Shown in pieces: positions 7,903-16,934 of a DNA stretch of 64,000 nucleotides; position 1 is the first letter of the stretch, and every line of letters starts with the position of its first letter. Origin of the DNA: G965203045 sp965203045 (lineage in GTDB: Bacteria; Pseudomonadota; Gammaproteobacteria; PS1; Pseudothioglobaceae); the NCBI GenBank assembly GCA_965203045.1, contig OZ241850.1, positions 124,001 to 188,000 on the forward strand, read 5' to 3'. The translations under genes and the position numbers were made by a program. Under the pieces are notes generated by a model. It worked only from the letters and a program-made list of their open reading frames with translations. It was not told the origin of the DNA and ran no database searches.

Positions 7903-9480
7903 ATGCATATACAATACAACGAAGAAATAGAAAAAATTAGAACTTCAAAAGATTTTTATTTTCAAAAATTAAAAGATTTATGGCAAGAGTTTATAGATTT
8001 TAAAATTAACGATATTGATTTATTTATTAAGGAAATAAAAACAAATTGGAAAAAAACAAAAAAAAATAGCAGTATTACTAGAACTCAACAACTTGTAGAA
8101 AGTTTTAATAATAACGAAACTAAAAAAGAAATTTTAGAATTAATCAATAAAATGATCACTGTTTTTGATAGACACGGCGCGGATGGAGTAGAACTCAATC
8201 CTTATGATGATAGACGATCTATTGCTAATTCCTTGATTAGACAAGATCATTGGATAATAAATATTTTAAAATACAAAAATAATTCAACGGTTACATCATC
8301 AATTAAAAATGCTATTGCTTATATAAAAAATCCAAATAATATTCTAAGTATTTACCTTAACAAACATCGGAAACAGATTAGCGAAAATCTACTTAATAAG
8401 CCTTATGAAGAAGATACTTTTGTTGTAGATTTAGAACAATGGTTTAAGAAGAAAGATATTAATACTGATACTAAAAATCCAGAAAATAAAACTCTTTTTA
8501 TGACTCGTATTCTATATGAATGCTTAAAACATAAGTGGGATCTTTCAACGGAGCTGAAATCCAATCAACCTTTAAACCAAATTCTCTATGGACCACCGGG
8601 GACAGGTAAAACTTATAAAGCCATTGAAATAGCATCAAATATTTTGGGTAGCGAAAAAAGTAGTATTGCCAAGTTGAAGGAATGCTACACAAAACAAATA
8701 GAATTTATTACCTTTCATCAAAGTTTTAGTTATGAAGATTTTATAGAAGGGTTAAAAGCTAAAACCAAGGAGGGCAAAATAACTTATGAAATAGAGGATG
8801 GAGTTTTTAAAAATATTTGTAAAGAAGCAGAGGAAAACAATTCACAAAATTATGTGCTCATTATTGATGAGATTAATCGTGGCAATATCTCACAAATCTT
8901 TGGTGAACTTATTAGCTTAATTGAGGATAACAAACGCTCTGGGAATGAAGAGCCATTATCAATAAAACTGCCCTACTCCAAAGGCGACTTTGCTGTGCCT
9001 AATAATCTTTATATTATTGGGACTATGAATACTGCTGACCGCTCCTTAACGCTATTGGATACTGCTTTTAGAAGGCGATTTGAGTTTATAGAAATGTTGC
9101 CTGATACTGAGAAGATTTCAAAAGAAATAGACGATATTGATTTAAAAAAACTATTAAATGCTATAAATAAAAGAATCGAATTTTTATACGACAAAGAGCA
9201 TCAAATTGGGCATAGTTATTTTATGGATATTAAAGATTTAGAAGGGTTGCAAAATGTTTTTGCAACTAAAATACTGCCATTACTTGAAGAATACTTTTTT
9301 GAAGACCGAGGTAAAATTGTTACTGTTTTGCAGGATAATAATAATTTTTATCAATTAATAAACCCTCCTGCAAGATTAGATAATGAGGATAAAAAGATCT
9401 ATCACCGAAATGAAAAATTAAGATTCAGCAAAGAAGCATTTATAAATATTTACACGTCCAATCAAGCAAATAATGAGTAA
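7903..9480 (+). CDS. McrB-type GTPase subunit of a type IV restriction system
   Basis: AAA+ GTPase motor of McrBC-type systems, which cut DNA carrying modified cytosines. 525 aa. The motor domain has Walker A GPPGTGKT (230-237), Walker B LIIDEINRG (319-327) and the McrB GTP-specificity motif MNTADRS (375-381), followed by an arginine-containing FRRRFEF segment. The first ~220 residues, normally the DNA-recognition domain, are rich in Lys, Asn and Ile and do not resemble the McrB_N domain I know, so the recognised DNA is unknown. The stop overlaps the start of the McrC-type gene by 8 nt. Preceded by a strong terminator, it is likely a separate transcription unit and an accessory insertion. Confidence 0.9.
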   Translation: MHIQYNEEIEKIRTSKDFYFQKLKDLWQEFIDFKINDIDLFIKEIKTNWKKTKKNSSITRTQQLVESFNNNETKKEILELINKMITVFDRHGADGVELNPYDDRRSIANSLIRQDHWIINILKYKNNSTVTSSIKNAIAYIKNPNNILSIYLNKHRKQISENLLNKPYEEDTFVVDLEQWFKKKDINTDTKNPENKTLFMTRILYECLKHKWDLSTELKSNQPLNQILYGPPGTGKTYKAIEIASNILGSEKSSIAKLKECYTKQIEFITFHQSFSYEDFIEGLKAKTKEGKITYEIEDGVFKNICKEAEENNSQNYVLIIDEINRGNISQIFGELISLIEDNKRSGNEEPLSIKLPYSKGDFAVPNNLYIIGTMNTADRSLTLLDTAFRRRFEFIEMLPDTEKISKEIDDIDLKKLLNAINKRIEFLYDKEHQIGHSYFMDIKDLEGLQNVFATKILPLLEEYFFEDRGKIVTVLQDNNNFYQLINPPARLDNEDKKIYHRNEKLRFSKEAFINIYTSNQANNE

Positions 9481-10657
9481 AACGCTCACTATTTTAGAAT
9501 ATGGACCAATCAACCAAGAAGATATATCAAAAAGCGCTTGGGATGAATTATGCCGAGTTGCAAACAACAAGGATAAAAATAAACGTTATGTAAAATGGCA
9601 TAATGCTACTACATTAAAAGCACAAAACTTTATCGGTGCTATCACCACTAAAGATGGCACACAAATTGAAATCCTGCCTAAAATTTATGATGAAAAAGAT
9701 TTAGAAATAAGCCGTAAAACGCTTGTAAAAATGCTAACAGCAGTGCATAAGTTAGACGCATTAATAACAAAAAAAGCTAATCTCCAATTATTTAAAAAGC
9801 TATTGTCAGAAGTGCTGATTAAACTTTTCTTAGACTGTGTTGAGAAGATTGTTAAAAAAGGTCTGCGTCATCACTATCAACGAAAAATCGCTATTGCCCC
9901 ATTTCTAAAAGGGCAATTACAAATCCACAAGCAACTTAACCAGCCACCCCACAAGCAGCATTTGTTTCATATTAAATATAGTGTTTTTAACGCTAATCGT
10001 GCTGAAAACCGCCTATTGCATTCGGGCTTATCAAGAGTCAGTAAAATCAGTAAGGACTGGCAAAATCAACAAAAAGCGCGCCATTTATTACCGCTGTTTG
10101 ATAATATACCGCTATCTAATAACTATGACAACGACTTCAAAGTCTGGTCCAAAAGTCGCAATATGGCATATTACCAGCCGGTATTGCCGTGGCTTAGTTA
10201 TATTCTTAATCAGCATGCTCCGTATGCCATCAAAGGCAACCACCTTGGCATCTCGTTTCTATTGCCAATGGAGAGTCTATTTGAAAAATATGTTGCTATT
10301 TGTTTGAGAAAAGTTTTACCTAGTGGCTTTGTGCTCGAAGAACAATCGCAAGAAAAATATCTAGCAACTTATAACAATAGGGATGTTTTTAAAATGCGAC
10401 CGGATATTGTGATTTATAAAGATAAAAAAGCAATTATCATTTTAGATACCAAATGGAAACGAATTGACCAAAACAAAAGCAATTATGATATCAGCCCATC
10501 TGATATATATCAACTATATACCTACGGCAAGCAATATAACACCAGTCAAGTAGGATTGATCTACCCACAATGGGCAGAATTTAGCCAACTCGCTAACTAT
10601 CAAACTAAGGACAGTCTATCTATACTTGTTATCCCATTTGACTTACAAAATAATTAA
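9473..10657 (+). CDS. McrC-type nuclease subunit
   Basis: Endonuclease partner of the McrB-type GTPase; McrC stimulates GTP hydrolysis and cuts the DNA. 394 aa. A PD-(D/E)xK nuclease core is visible near the C-terminus: MRPDIVIY with Asp311, then ILDTKWK with Asp325 and Lys327. The N-terminal half contains the family block NFIGAITTKDGTQIEILPKI (about 57-76) typical of McrC. It overlaps the McrB-type gene by 8 nt, so the two are translationally coupled. All active-site residues are present and neither gene is interrupted, so the system is probably functional. No methyltransferase is adjacent, as expected for type IV. Confidence 0.9.
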   Translation: MSKTLTILEYGPINQEDISKSAWDELCRVANNKDKNKRYVKWHNATTLKAQNFIGAITTKDGTQIEILPKIYDEKDLEISRKTLVKMLTAVHKLDALITKKANLQLFKKLLSEVLIKLFLDCVEKIVKKGLRHHYQRKIAIAPFLKGQLQIHKQLNQPPHKQHLFHIKYSVFNANRAENRLLHSGLSRVSKISKDWQNQQKARHLLPLFDNIPLSNNYDNDFKVWSKSRNMAYYQPVLPWLSYILNQHAPYAIKGNHLGISFLLPMESLFEKYVAICLRKVLPSGFVLEEQSQEKYLATYNNRDVFKMRPDIVIYKDKKAIIILDTKWKRIDQNKSNYDISPSDIYQLYTYGKQYNTSQVGLIYPQWAEFSQLANYQTKDSLSILVIPFDLQNN

Positions 10658-10796
10658 ATGGGCCATAATAAAATATTTGCTCTATGCCACAATAGTCAAA
10701 GTATTTAATAACAATATCAGTTTAAATGATTACCAATAATGTTGATTAATTTATATAAAATTTTTAAGTAAAAATATACCGCACTCTAAGTTAATA

Positions 10797-12233
10797 CTAC
10801 ATTTTCGCAATGGCTACCTTTAATAATTCATTAACTTGTTTTGGATTAGCCTTACCCTTAGTAGCTTTCATCACTTGACCAACAAAAAAACCAAAGATTT
10901 TTTGATTACCACTTCTATATTGTTCAACTTGTTTGGGGTTACTGATGATTACCTCACTAATAATTTTCTCAATAGCTGCGTTATCAGTTAGTTGTTTTAA
11001 TCCTTTTTTCTCAATAATCTCATCAGCGCTAGTGCCTTCTTTAAACATAATAGTTAGCACTTCCTTTGCAATTTTGCCAGAGATGGTGTTATCTATAATA
11101 CGTTTAATTAAATTGGCTAAATCCCTAGCCGTTACTGGTGATTTCTCAATTACTAATCCAGCTTTGTTTAGAATACTACTTAACTCGCCTAATATCCAGT
11201 TCGCACAAATTTTAGCATCACCTACAATATTAAATGTTTGTTCAAAATAATCAGATAAGGCTTTACTAGCAGTTAAAATTGTTGCATCATAATCACTTAG
11301 GCTAAGTTCGGTTATAAAACGTGCTTTCTTCTCATCTGCTAGCTCGGGTAGCTCTGATTTTAACTGTGCTAATAACGCATCACTAATAACAATCGGTAGT
11401 AAATCTGGGTCAGGAAAATAACGATAGTCATTCTCTTCTTCTTTAAAACGCATTGGTAATGTTTGATTTTTTTGCGGGTCATAAAGTCTAGTTTCTTGGA
11501 CAACTTTGCCGCCTGAGGTTAGGATATCACTCTGCCTAGCAACCTCATAATCAATCGCCGCCTCAATGAACTTAAAAGAATTAAGATTTTTAAGCTCGGT
11601 GCGCATGCCAAACTTAGTGCTACCTTTTGGCCTTAGTGATATATTAACATCACAACGAAAAGAACCTTCTGCCATATTACCATCACCAATACCTAAATAC
11701 TGCACTAAATTATGAATTTTTTTCGCATAAGCAACTGCTTCTGCGCTACTGCGTATATCCGCTTCAGAAACAATCTCTAGTAGTGGTGTCCCAGCGCGGT
11801 TAAAATCAATACCAGTGCTGGTGCTAAAGATATCGTGCACCGATTTACCAGCATCTTCTTCTAAATGTGCTCTAGTGATACCAATTTTTTTAGTATCGCC
11901 ATTATCAATAGTAATATTAATTGCTCCTCTACCCACGATTGGTAAATTCATTTGTGATATTTGGTATCCTTTGGGCAAGTCGGGATAAAAATAATTTTTA
12001 CGTGCAAATACATTTTTTTGGTTTATATGGGCATTTATTGCCAGACCAAATTTAATCGCCATTATTACCGCTTGCTCATTTAGCACTGGCAATACTCCCG
12101 GTAGAGCCAAATCAACCTCACAGGCTTGAGAATTAGGACTGGCACCAAATTTAGTTGGAGCCTTAGAAAATATCTTAGACTTTGTTGCTAACTGAGTGTG
12201 AATTTCTAAGCCAATTACTGTTTCTAATATCAT
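10797..12233 (-). CDS. gatB: Asp-tRNA(Asn)/Glu-tRNA(Gln) amidotransferase subunit B
   Basis: Subunit of the GatCAB amidotransferase that makes Gln-tRNA(Gln) and/or Asn-tRNA(Asn) from mischarged tRNA; GatB binds the tRNA and activates the acyl group. I choose the ATG at 12233 (MILETVIGLEIHTQL), giving 478 aa, the usual family start. The frame is open to 12329 but that would run deep into gatA. Visible blocks: VIGLEIHTQL at the N-terminus, FARKNYFYPDLPKGYQ near 70, the VNISLRP segment near 195, and a C-terminal GatB/YqeY tail domain. It starts 1 nt after the gatA stop; operon aroB-gatC-gatA-gatB on the minus strand. Confidence 0.97.
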   Translation of the reverse strand: MILETVIGLEIHTQLATKSKIFSKAPTKFGASPNSQACEVDLALPGVLPVLNEQAVIMAIKFGLAINAHINQKNVFARKNYFYPDLPKGYQISQMNLPIVGRGAINITIDNGDTKKIGITRAHLEEDAGKSVHDIFSTSTGIDFNRAGTPLLEIVSEADIRSSAEAVAYAKKIHNLVQYLGIGDGNMAEGSFRCDVNISLRPKGSTKFGMRTELKNLNSFKFIEAAIDYEVARQSDILTSGGKVVQETRLYDPQKNQTLPMRFKEEENDYRYFPDPDLLPIVISDALLAQLKSELPELADEKKARFITELSLSDYDATILTASKALSDYFEQTFNIVGDAKICANWILGELSSILNKAGLVIEKSPVTARDLANLIKRIIDNTISGKIAKEVLTIMFKEGTSADEIIEKKGLKQLTDNAAIEKIISEVIISNPKQVEQYRSGNQKIFGFFVGQVMKATKGKANPKQVNELLKVAIAKM

Positions 12234-12234
12234 G

Positions 12235-13677
12235 CTAAAATCCTGTTGGTATTTGACGGTGATAATTGGTTTGTGCTTGGAATTGATGGGCAATATTAAG
12301 TAATTTTTCTTCTTGCCAATAATTAGCAATTAAATGCAGCCCCACAGGCATATTATCTATAAAACCAGCGGGAATACTCATTGCTGGCAAGCCTGCTAAA
12401 TTAGCAGCAATAGTATAGGTGTCGGATAAATACATTGTCAGTGGGTCTTTAACACTGCCTATATCAAAAGCAGTGCTTGGTGAGGTAGGTCCCATAATAA
12501 CATCAACACTAGCAAAAGCACTTTTAAAATCAGCGGCAATTAGCCTGCGCATTTTTTGGGCTTTTAAATAATAAGCATCATAATAACCAGAAGATAAAGT
12601 ATAAGTACCAATCATAATGCGACGTTTAACTTCATCACCAAAAGCCTCACTTCTGGAACGAGTATATAAATCATCTAAATCTTTTGGATTTGGGCAACGG
12701 TAACCATAGCGCACACCATCAAACCTTGATAAATTAGAAGAGCATTCAGACGGCGCAACAATATAATAAGTGGGCACTGAATACCTTAAATACGGTAAGT
12801 CAATATCAACTAATTTTGCTCCCATTTTTACAAACTCTTGGATAGCATTTTGCACAATAATAGCAATTTTACTATCCAAATTAGCATCAAAAAATTGCTT
12901 GGGCAGCCCAATTTTTAAACCCTTTAGTGCCTTGTTTAAATATTTGGTGTAGTCCTCTACTTCCTGCTTAGCACTAGTTGAATCATTTGCATCAAATCCG
13001 GCAATAATATTTAATATTAAGGCGCAATCCTGCGCTGTTATTGCAAGTGGTCCTGCTTGGTCCAGACTGGATGCAAAAGCAACCATTCCATAGCGTGACA
13101 CTCTACCATAGGTTGGCTTAATACCGCTAATTCCGCAAAAACTAGCTGGTTGGCGAATACTACCACCAGTATCAGTTCCGGTTGCAAATGGCGCCAAACC
13201 ACCAGCAACACTGGCTGCCGAACCACCCGAAGAACCACCTGGGACTTGGTTACCATTTCCCCAAGGGTTTTTAACAGCTCCATAATAAGAAGTTTCATTA
13301 GACGAACCCATAGCAAACTCATCCATATTAGCCTTGCCAAGCATTACCGCTCCTGCTTGATTAAGCTTTGTGCTAACAGTAGCATCATAAGGAGAGATAA
13401 AATTATCCAACATTTTTGAACCAGCTGATGTTTTTACCCCTTTAGTGCAAAAAATATCCTTATGAGCATAAGGAATGCCAGTTAGAGTTTGGGCGCTATT
13501 GAGAGCTATTTGCTTATCAGCATATTGGGCTTGTTTAAGTGCTTGTCGCTCACAAACACTAATAAAAGCATTGTGTTTTGAGTTTTTAATTTTAGCTAAA
13601 TAATCTTGAGTTAATTCAACACTGGAGAACTTTTTAATTGCTAACCCAGAAGCAAGTTCGGCAATAGTTTGATACAT
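12235..13677 (-). CDS. gatA: Asp-tRNA(Asn)/Glu-tRNA(Gln) amidotransferase subunit A
   Basis: Amidase subunit that releases ammonia from glutamine for GatB. 480 aa. The amidase signature is intact: catalytic Lys in AHKDIF near residue 71-76, the serine-rich block VPGGSSGGSAASVAGG near 146-161, and TGTDTGGSIRQPA with the nucleophilic Ser near 173. The start shares one base with the gatC stop (TAATG). Presence of GatCAB implies that the organism uses the indirect pathway for at least one amide tRNA. Confidence 0.98.
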   Translation of the reverse strand: MYQTIAELASGLAIKKFSSVELTQDYLAKIKNSKHNAFISVCERQALKQAQYADKQIALNSAQTLTGIPYAHKDIFCTKGVKTSAGSKMLDNFISPYDATVSTKLNQAGAVMLGKANMDEFAMGSSNETSYYGAVKNPWGNGNQVPGGSSGGSAASVAGGLAPFATGTDTGGSIRQPASFCGISGIKPTYGRVSRYGMVAFASSLDQAGPLAITAQDCALILNIIAGFDANDSTSAKQEVEDYTKYLNKALKGLKIGLPKQFFDANLDSKIAIIVQNAIQEFVKMGAKLVDIDLPYLRYSVPTYYIVAPSECSSNLSRFDGVRYGYRCPNPKDLDDLYTRSRSEAFGDEVKRRIMIGTYTLSSGYYDAYYLKAQKMRRLIAADFKSAFASVDVIMGPTSPSTAFDIGSVKDPLTMYLSDTYTIAANLAGLPAMSIPAGFIDNMPVGLHLIANYWQEEKLLNIAHQFQAQTNYHRQIPTGF

Positions 13678-13964
13678 TATTCAATCACAGTTGGCACTAG
13701 ATAAAAGCCTTGCTCAACATCAGGGGCAATTGTTTGTAAGTCCGTCTTATTAATAATATTAACAGCTTTGTCTTTTCTAAGCCGCTGCGACATTTCCAAG
13801 GGATGTGCCATAGGAGAGATATCGTTAGTATTAACTTCTGCTAACTGCTCAATAAAAGCTAAAATATCATTTATTTGGGCTGTGCTTTTAGTTAAATTAT
13901 CAACACTTAGATTAAGTTTTGCTAATTTAGAAATTTCAACTAATTTATTTTCATTAATAGACAT
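13677..13964 (-). CDS. gatC: Asp-tRNA(Asn)/Glu-tRNA(Gln) amidotransferase subunit C
   Basis: Small subunit that wraps around GatA and stabilises its contact with GatB. 95 aa, normal length. Family features: N-terminal VEISKLAKLNLS, the central INDILAFIEQLAEVNTNDISPMAHPLE region and the C-terminal block around APDVEQGFYLVPTVIE. Its start overlaps the aroB 3' end by 11 nt and its stop shares a base with the gatA start. Confidence 0.96.
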   Translation of the reverse strand: MSINENKLVEISKLAKLNLSVDNLTKSTAQINDILAFIEQLAEVNTNDISPMAHPLEMSQRLRKDKAVNIINKTDLQTIAPDVEQGFYLVPTVIE

Positions 13965-15033
13965 ACTTTTTAACTAAATCTGCTAATAAATCACTCGGAT
14001 AATCACCAGTAATAAAAGCGTTTCCCAAAGATTTTAGTAGCACTAAATTAATAGTGCCTTGTTTGACTTTTTTATCAAGCGCAAGCGCTGATAAAAATTT
14101 ACGAGTAGTTATTTTAGTCTTTATTTTAACTGGCAACTTGGCTTTTTGGATAAGTTGGACTACTCGAGCAACATCATCTCTGGTTAAATATCCTAATTTA
14201 TGCGAAAAATCTACTGCCATAATCATACCAATTGCAACTGCTTCACCATGTAAATAAGTGCCATAACCAGCTACATTTTCAAGAGCATGCCCAAACGAAT
14301 GACCTAAATTTAACAAAGCACGCTTACCAAGTTCTTTCTCATCAGCTACCACAATATTTGCTTTATCTTTGCAAGATTGGTATATGATTTGCGCTAGTAA
14401 ATCATTATTTTTTTGCATAATTTTACTTATATTGGCTTCTAAGAAATCTAAAAAATCAATATTACCAAGCAACCCGTATTTAATTACTTCTGCCATACCA
14501 GCGCTAAATTGCCGACCATCTAAAGTTTTTAAAGTATATAAATCAATCACAACGCATTTAGGCTGATAAAACGTGCCAATCATATTTTTGCCTAAACGAT
14601 GATTAACTCCAGTTTTACCGCCAACTGAGGAATCAACTTGAGCTAAAAGAGTAGTCGGAACTTGAATAAAATTCACCCCACGTTGGTAAATACTAGCAGC
14701 AAATCCTACAATATCACCAATTACCCCACCACCTAAAGCAATTAAGGTGCAGCCTCTATCAAACCGCGCTTTAAGCATAGCGGTTAAAACGGTATTAACC
14801 GTTTTTAGAGTTTTAGTTGTTTCACCATCAGGTAAAACACACTTCCTAACTATAAAATTAGTCAACAACGTTTCCATTTTGTCCAAATAAAGCGCCGCTA
14901 CCAACTCATTACTAACAATCATTACCTGTTGTGTTTTGATGTGTGCAGTTAATAATTCCGCTTTGTTAAGCAATCCTCTGCCAATATAAATAGGATAGGA
15001 TTTTACGCCCAGATTAAGCGTTAATGTTTTCAT
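13954..15033 (-). CDS. aroB: 3-dehydroquinate synthase
   Basis: Second enzyme of the shikimate pathway, converting DAHP to 3-dehydroquinate with NAD and a divalent metal. 359 aa. NAD-binding GGGVIGDIVGFAAS is near 100-113, the block VPTTLLAQVDSSVGGKTGVN near 125-144, and metal-binding residues occur in MAEVIKYG near 180, NLGHSFGHALE near 242-252 and LHGEAVAIGM near 260. Usual partner aroK is not adjacent; instead gatCAB follows with an 11-nt overlap. Confidence 0.98.
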   Translation of the reverse strand: MKTLTLNLGVKSYPIYIGRGLLNKAELLTAHIKTQQVMIVSNELVAALYLDKMETLLTNFIVRKCVLPDGETTKTLKTVNTVLTAMLKARFDRGCTLIALGGGVIGDIVGFAASIYQRGVNFIQVPTTLLAQVDSSVGGKTGVNHRLGKNMIGTFYQPKCVVIDLYTLKTLDGRQFSAGMAEVIKYGLLGNIDFLDFLEANISKIMQKNNDLLAQIIYQSCKDKANIVVADEKELGKRALLNLGHSFGHALENVAGYGTYLHGEAVAIGMIMAVDFSHKLGYLTRDDVARVVQLIQKAKLPVKIKTKITTRKFLSALALDKKVKQGTINLVLLKSLGNAFITGDYPSDLLADLVKKYVY

Positions 15034-15109
15034 GGATGGCTAATTTTACCGTTTTAATAATTACAAGCAAAAATAAATTTCTAAAAGCGTAATGCTTCTT
15101 TTTAAAATA

Positions 15110-15592
15110 TTAATTATTTTTATTCTGCCTGCGCCATAGTCTAGGCTTTCGTGGTGGTTTGTGAAAGCTCCAAAAGCCAAGTTTTTGTTGCTCAGCACTT
15201 TGCTGTTGGTCACAATAATCGTGATAAGAAAAAGCATAACCATCTAGTACCATTTGCTGGTTAATATTAGTGTTGCCTTTATAAATTTTTATCAAAGCAC
15301 GTTGATAATCATCAAAACCAAAAAATTCAACCTTAATATTACCCTCAGTGGTCTTTAACAGTTTTTGTAAATGGTGTTTGGCTAGGTAACCGCAGTCGCT
15401 AATTTGGGATTTTTTTATCTGGCATTTCTGCCCTATCTCAGGAGTATCAATACCTTTTAGCCGCATTTTAATATTAGCGCTATCACCGTCTAGCACATAC
15501 AAAGATTTATAATTAGGTAGATAAATATTCTCAGCAAACACAAAAGCACTAACTAAAAATAATAGAAATAGACCTTTGCTTGCGTAACACAC
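15110..15592 (-). CDS. Exported thermonuclease-family nuclease
   Basis: Staphylococcal-nuclease-fold protein, probably cleaving DNA/RNA outside the cytoplasm. 160 aa starting at a GTG (15592), the only start available before an in-frame stop. A hydrophobic stretch at residues 7-20 ending VFA looks like a signal peptide. The core shows LDGDSANIKMRLKGIDTPE (about 34-52) with Arg and Glu of the active site, GYLAKHHLQKLL, DYQRALIKIY carrying the second catalytic Arg, and the terminal helix block. Four or more cysteines, unusual in the cytosolic relatives, fit a periplasmic location. Stands between aroB and rpiA, same strand, no overlap. Confidence 0.85.
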   Translation of the reverse strand: MCYASKGLFLLFLVSAFVFAENIYLPNYKSLYVLDGDSANIKMRLKGIDTPEIGQKCQIKKSQISDCGYLAKHHLQKLLKTTEGNIKVEFFGFDDYQRALIKIYKGNTNINQQMVLDGYAFSYHDYCDQQQSAEQQKLGFWSFHKPPRKPRLWRRQNKNN

Positions 15593-15658
15593 TTTATTAA
15601 ATACTCATAATATAATAGTAAAAGTGTATTATAACTTTTAATATCTTAATAAAAATTA

Positions 15659-16318
15659 TTATTTTTTAACTTGGACACCATTTTGGGTGCTAAGTAATAA
15701 TATATCTGCTGGGCGATTAGCAAATAAACCATTAGCAACTACCCCAGCAATAGAGTTAAGCTGGGTTTCTAATCTGACAGCATTGGTAATTTTTAAACCT
15801 TCAATATCCAAAATAAAATTGCCATTATCAGTTGTAAAATCTTTTCTTAGCATTGGAGTTGCTTGCATAAGAGCAGTAATTTTGCGTTTAATATAATTAG
15901 TTGCCATAGGAATTACTTCAACCGGTAAAGCAAAGGTGCCTAAATTAGAAACTAATTTTGACTCATCAATAATACAAATAAACTTATCAGCAACGGCTGC
16001 AACAATTTTCTCTTTAGTAAGAGCACCTCCACCACCTTTTATTAATTGTAATTGCTCATTTGCTTCATCAGCACCGTCAATATAAACCGAAATTACTTCA
16101 ACTTCATTTAAATCAAAAACCTTAATACCATTTGCTTTCAAACGTTTAGCAGTAGTATTAGAAGAAGCAACCGTGCCTTGAATGCTATTTTTAATACTAG
16201 CGAGAGCATCAATAAAAAAATTAGCCGTTGAACCCGTTCCAACGCCTATAATGGTATTAGGAGTGACATAATCCAATGCAGCGGTTGCAACCGCTTGTTT
16301 CATTTCGTCTTGTGTCAT
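15659..16318 (-). CDS. rpiA: Ribose-5-phosphate isomerase A
   Basis: Interconverts ribose 5-phosphate and ribulose 5-phosphate in the pentose-phosphate and Calvin cycles. 219 aa, typical. Visible: GVGTGSTANFFIDAL near 21-35 (phosphate loop), DGADEANEQLQLIKGGGGALTKEK near 82-105 with catalytic Asp and Glu, and KLSP-type region replaced by the normal IIDESKLVSNLG block near 118-129. Divergent from rdgB with a 34-nt gap. Transketolase at the right edge of the window belongs to the same pathway. Confidence 0.98.
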   Translation of the reverse strand: MTQDEMKQAVATAALDYVTPNTIIGVGTGSTANFFIDALASIKNSIQGTVASSNTTAKRLKANGIKVFDLNEVEVISVYIDGADEANEQLQLIKGGGGALTKEKIVAAVADKFICIIDESKLVSNLGTFALPVEVIPMATNYIKRKITALMQATPMLRKDFTTDNGNFILDIEGLKITNAVRLETQLNSIAGVVANGLFANRPADILLLSTQNGVQVKK

Positions 16319-16352
16319 AATGTAAGTGAAAATTTGCTCATTTTAACATATT

Positions 16353-16934
16353 ATGAAAAAAGTTGTTTTAGCCAGTAATAATCAAGGTAAGATAGAGGAA
16401 TTTAACCAGTTCAGTAATAATAAATTTAAACTCTACACTCAAGCAGAACTTGGTATTAGCGCAGCGGTAGAAAATGGTCTTAGTTTTATAGAAAATGCAC
16501 TTATAAAAGCCAGAAATGCCTCCATGCAATGCGGTTTAGCAGCGTTGGGGGATGACTCTGGCATTGTAGTAGATTATTTAGGTGGCAAACCAGGTATTTA
16601 TTCAGCACGTTTTGCTGGCAGGCATGGCGATAGTAAGGCAAATGTGGCAAAATTATTGTCAGCACTAAAAAATGTACCTAAAAGCAAGAGAACAGCACGC
16701 TTTTTTTGCGCTATAGCATTTGTTAAAAGTGGTGATGACCCTTGCCCTGTTATTGCAGAAGGAATTTGGGAAGGAATAATTAGCAAAAGCGCCAGAGGTA
16801 ATAATGGTTTTGGCTATGACCCTATATTTTATCTTAACAAATATAAATGCACCGTAGCCGAACTAGAACCAATGATTAAAAATCAATTATCACATCGCTA
16901 TCAAGCATATAAAAAACTAATAGCAAAATTGTGA
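16353..16934 (+). CDS. rdgB: XTP/dITP diphosphatase (non-canonical purine NTP pyrophosphatase)
   Basis: Hydrolyses dITP, dXTP and related bases to keep deaminated purines out of DNA. 193 aa. Substrate and metal motifs present: VLASNNQGKIEEF (5-17), LGDDSGIVVDYLGGKPGIYSA (residues ~66-86, key Asp), and GNNGFGYDPIFY near 149-160. First gene of a rdgB-hemW-rluD-pgeF run with overlapping ends; hemW starts inside its stop codon. Confidence 0.97.
   Translation: MKKVVLASNNQGKIEEFNQFSNNKFKLYTQAELGISAAVENGLSFIENALIKARNASMQCGLAALGDDSGIVVDYLGGKPGIYSARFAGRHGDSKANVAKLLSALKNVPKSKRTARFFCAIAFVKSGDDPCPVIAEGIWEGIISKSARGNNGFGYDPIFYLNKYKCTVAELEPMIKNQLSHRYQAYKKLIAKL

Noticed and set aside
10658..10796. Short frame (16 codons) and possible terminator after mcrC
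   Set aside because: Too short to support as a gene, and the pairings I could draw were weak AT-only stems.
12234..12329. 32-codon N-terminal extension of gatB
   Set aside because: It would overlap gatA and precedes the family's normal start MILETVIGLEIHTQL.
15072..15104. Hairpin between the nuclease gene and aroB
   Set aside because: Only a 4-bp AAGC/GCTT stem on either strand; too weak to call a terminator.
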